Shown: positions 4,937 to 5,240 of the stretch, one piece after another
How the letters are laid out: each line of letters starts with the position of its first letter
How positions within the stretch are numbered: position 1 is the stretch's first letter
Assembly (NCBI GenBank): GCA_001872265.1
Contig: MNWE01000028.1
Coordinates: 150 to 5,389 of the forward strand
Direction of reading: 5' to 3'
DNA length: 5,240 nucleotides
Origin: Parcubacteria group bacterium CG1_02_39_15
GTDB taxonomy: Bacteria; Patescibacteriota; Minisyncoccia; Minisyncoccales; Paceibacteraceae
The notes under the pieces: generated by a model
What the model was told of the DNA's origin: nothing
The model's input: only the letters and a program-made list of their open reading frames with translations
The model's database searches: none
Program-made: the position numbers and the translations under genes

Positions 4937-5205
4937 CATAATTATCACCTATTACTAAGTGTATGGACTATATCACCATCCCGCTTTTGCGGGAGATCGA
5001 CATATTATGGAAGGTTAAGCCTCCATCCTCCGCCTCTATGGCAGAAAGTCTCTACGGCTCACCTGTTTTAATCAGGTTTGCCTCGGTATTGTCCCAGTAT
5101 ACGACAGGTTGTCATACAAGGATTTCACCGATATTAGTCGATTTATTCACTGTGATATTACTATCACAGGCCGCCTAGCTTGCTAACAGCAACAAGCTTT
5201 GGTTG
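4937..5205 (-). ncRNA. ORF-less group I intron at about U2593 of 23S rRNA
   Basis: A compact 269-nt group I intron. The upstream exon ends CCGU and pairs with intron GCGG (5174-5171) as P1, including the U-G pair; the last intron base is G (4937). A hairpin (5177-5198, AGCTTG/CAAGCT) extends P1. P2 is a perfect 8-bp stem with a GUAA tetraloop (5150-5169). Core segments in RNA order are CUAAUAUCGGUGAAAUCCUU (5137-5118), AAUACCGAGGC (5090-5080), CGUAGAGACU (5056-5047) and GGUGAUAUAGUCCAUAC (4977-4961, the S element, pairing AGUC with GACU as P7). A UCCCGC-UUUU-type hairpin (4979-4994) fits P8. There is no room for an endonuclease gene. The site matches the position of the Chlamydomonas chloroplast LSU intron that encodes I-CreI, from established knowledge. 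Its core resembles the neighbouring intron, so the two may share ancestry. Confidence 0.9.
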
Positions 5206-5240
5206 ACGGTTTGAACCCAGCTCACGTACCTCTTTAATTG

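Larger units (their letters stand above)
3766..5240 (-). rRNA. rrl: 23S ribosomal RNA, 3' part, split by two group I introns
   Basis: Three exon pieces read as the 3' end of 23S rRNA; the rest lies beyond the right edge. The 5'-most piece (5240-5206) contains GGUACGUGAGCUGGGUUC, matching E. coli just before 2593. The middle piece (4936-4875, 62 nt) contains CGUGAGACAGGUUGGUCCC and GGGGGGUUGCUCGUAGU. The last piece (3995 to about 3766, 230 nt) starts ACGAGAGGACC and ends with GUACUAAUAAAUCGAC, matching the E. coli 3' end. Joining the last two restores the sarcin-ricin loop AGUACGAGAGGACC. Its closing stem CUCG/CGAG covaries relative to E. coli CUCC/GGAG, so the pieces belong to one functional molecule. 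The interruptions are at about U2593 and U2656 (E. coli numbering recalled from memory). The exact 3' end is uncertain by several bases. Exons are well conserved, so this is not a decayed copy. Confidence 0.96.

Noticed and set aside
4963..5178. Plus-strand ORF of 71 codons
   Set aside because: Antisense to the ORF-less intron core and its P2 hairpin; no protein features.
3766..5240. 23S pseudogene interrupted by insertions
   Set aside because: Exons rejoin exactly at group I splice sites, conserved loops are intact and the sarcin-ricin stem shows compensatory change.

Overview
This AT-rich window looks like a chromosomal piece of a Candidate Phyla Radiation (Patescibacteria, probably Parcubacteria-like) bacterium. 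The reasons are the style of the LysS N-terminus, the cytoplasmic N-terminal extension of PBP2, the short MreD, the scarcity of Shine-Dalgarno sites, and a 23S rRNA gene interrupted by group I introns. TGA ends the PBP2 gene as a normal stop, so the UGA-to-glycine code of Gracilibacteria/SR1 is not suggested. The phylum assignment is an inference; no 16S sequence is present.

Left half (1-3288), all read leftward: mreC, mreD and a penicillin-binding protein 2 gene (mrdA/pbp2) form a tightly packed cell-elongation cluster. mreC and mreD abut, and mreD overlaps the PBP2 gene. Together they would scaffold and carry out lateral-wall peptidoglycan crosslinking. Downstream lies the first 54 codons of lysS (lysyl-tRNA synthetase), with its own sigma70-type promoter between PBP2 and lysS.

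Middle (3289-3580): the only rightward transcription unit. A near-ideal promoter (TTGACA, 16 bp, TATAAT) drives a 47-residue, extremely acidic protein of unknown function. It ends at a perfect hairpin with A and T tracts on either side, which can also stop the leftward rRNA operon coming from the right.

Right half (3599-5240), leftward: the 3' end of an rRNA operon. The 5S gene lies within a 22-bp inverted repeat that forms an extended processing stem. The 3' part of the 23S gene is split by two group I introns only 62 nt apart. One (879 nt) sits inside the sarcin-ricin loop, at about E. coli U2656, and encodes a single-motif LAGLIDADG homing endonuclease resembling I-CreI. The other (269 nt, no ORF) sits at about E. 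coli 2593, the insertion site known for the algal I-CreI host intron. The exons join into normal 23S sequence across peptidyl-transferase-adjacent and factor-binding elements, so ribosome assembly would depend on both introns splicing. This split rRNA region and the orphan acidic gene are the most notable parts of the window.
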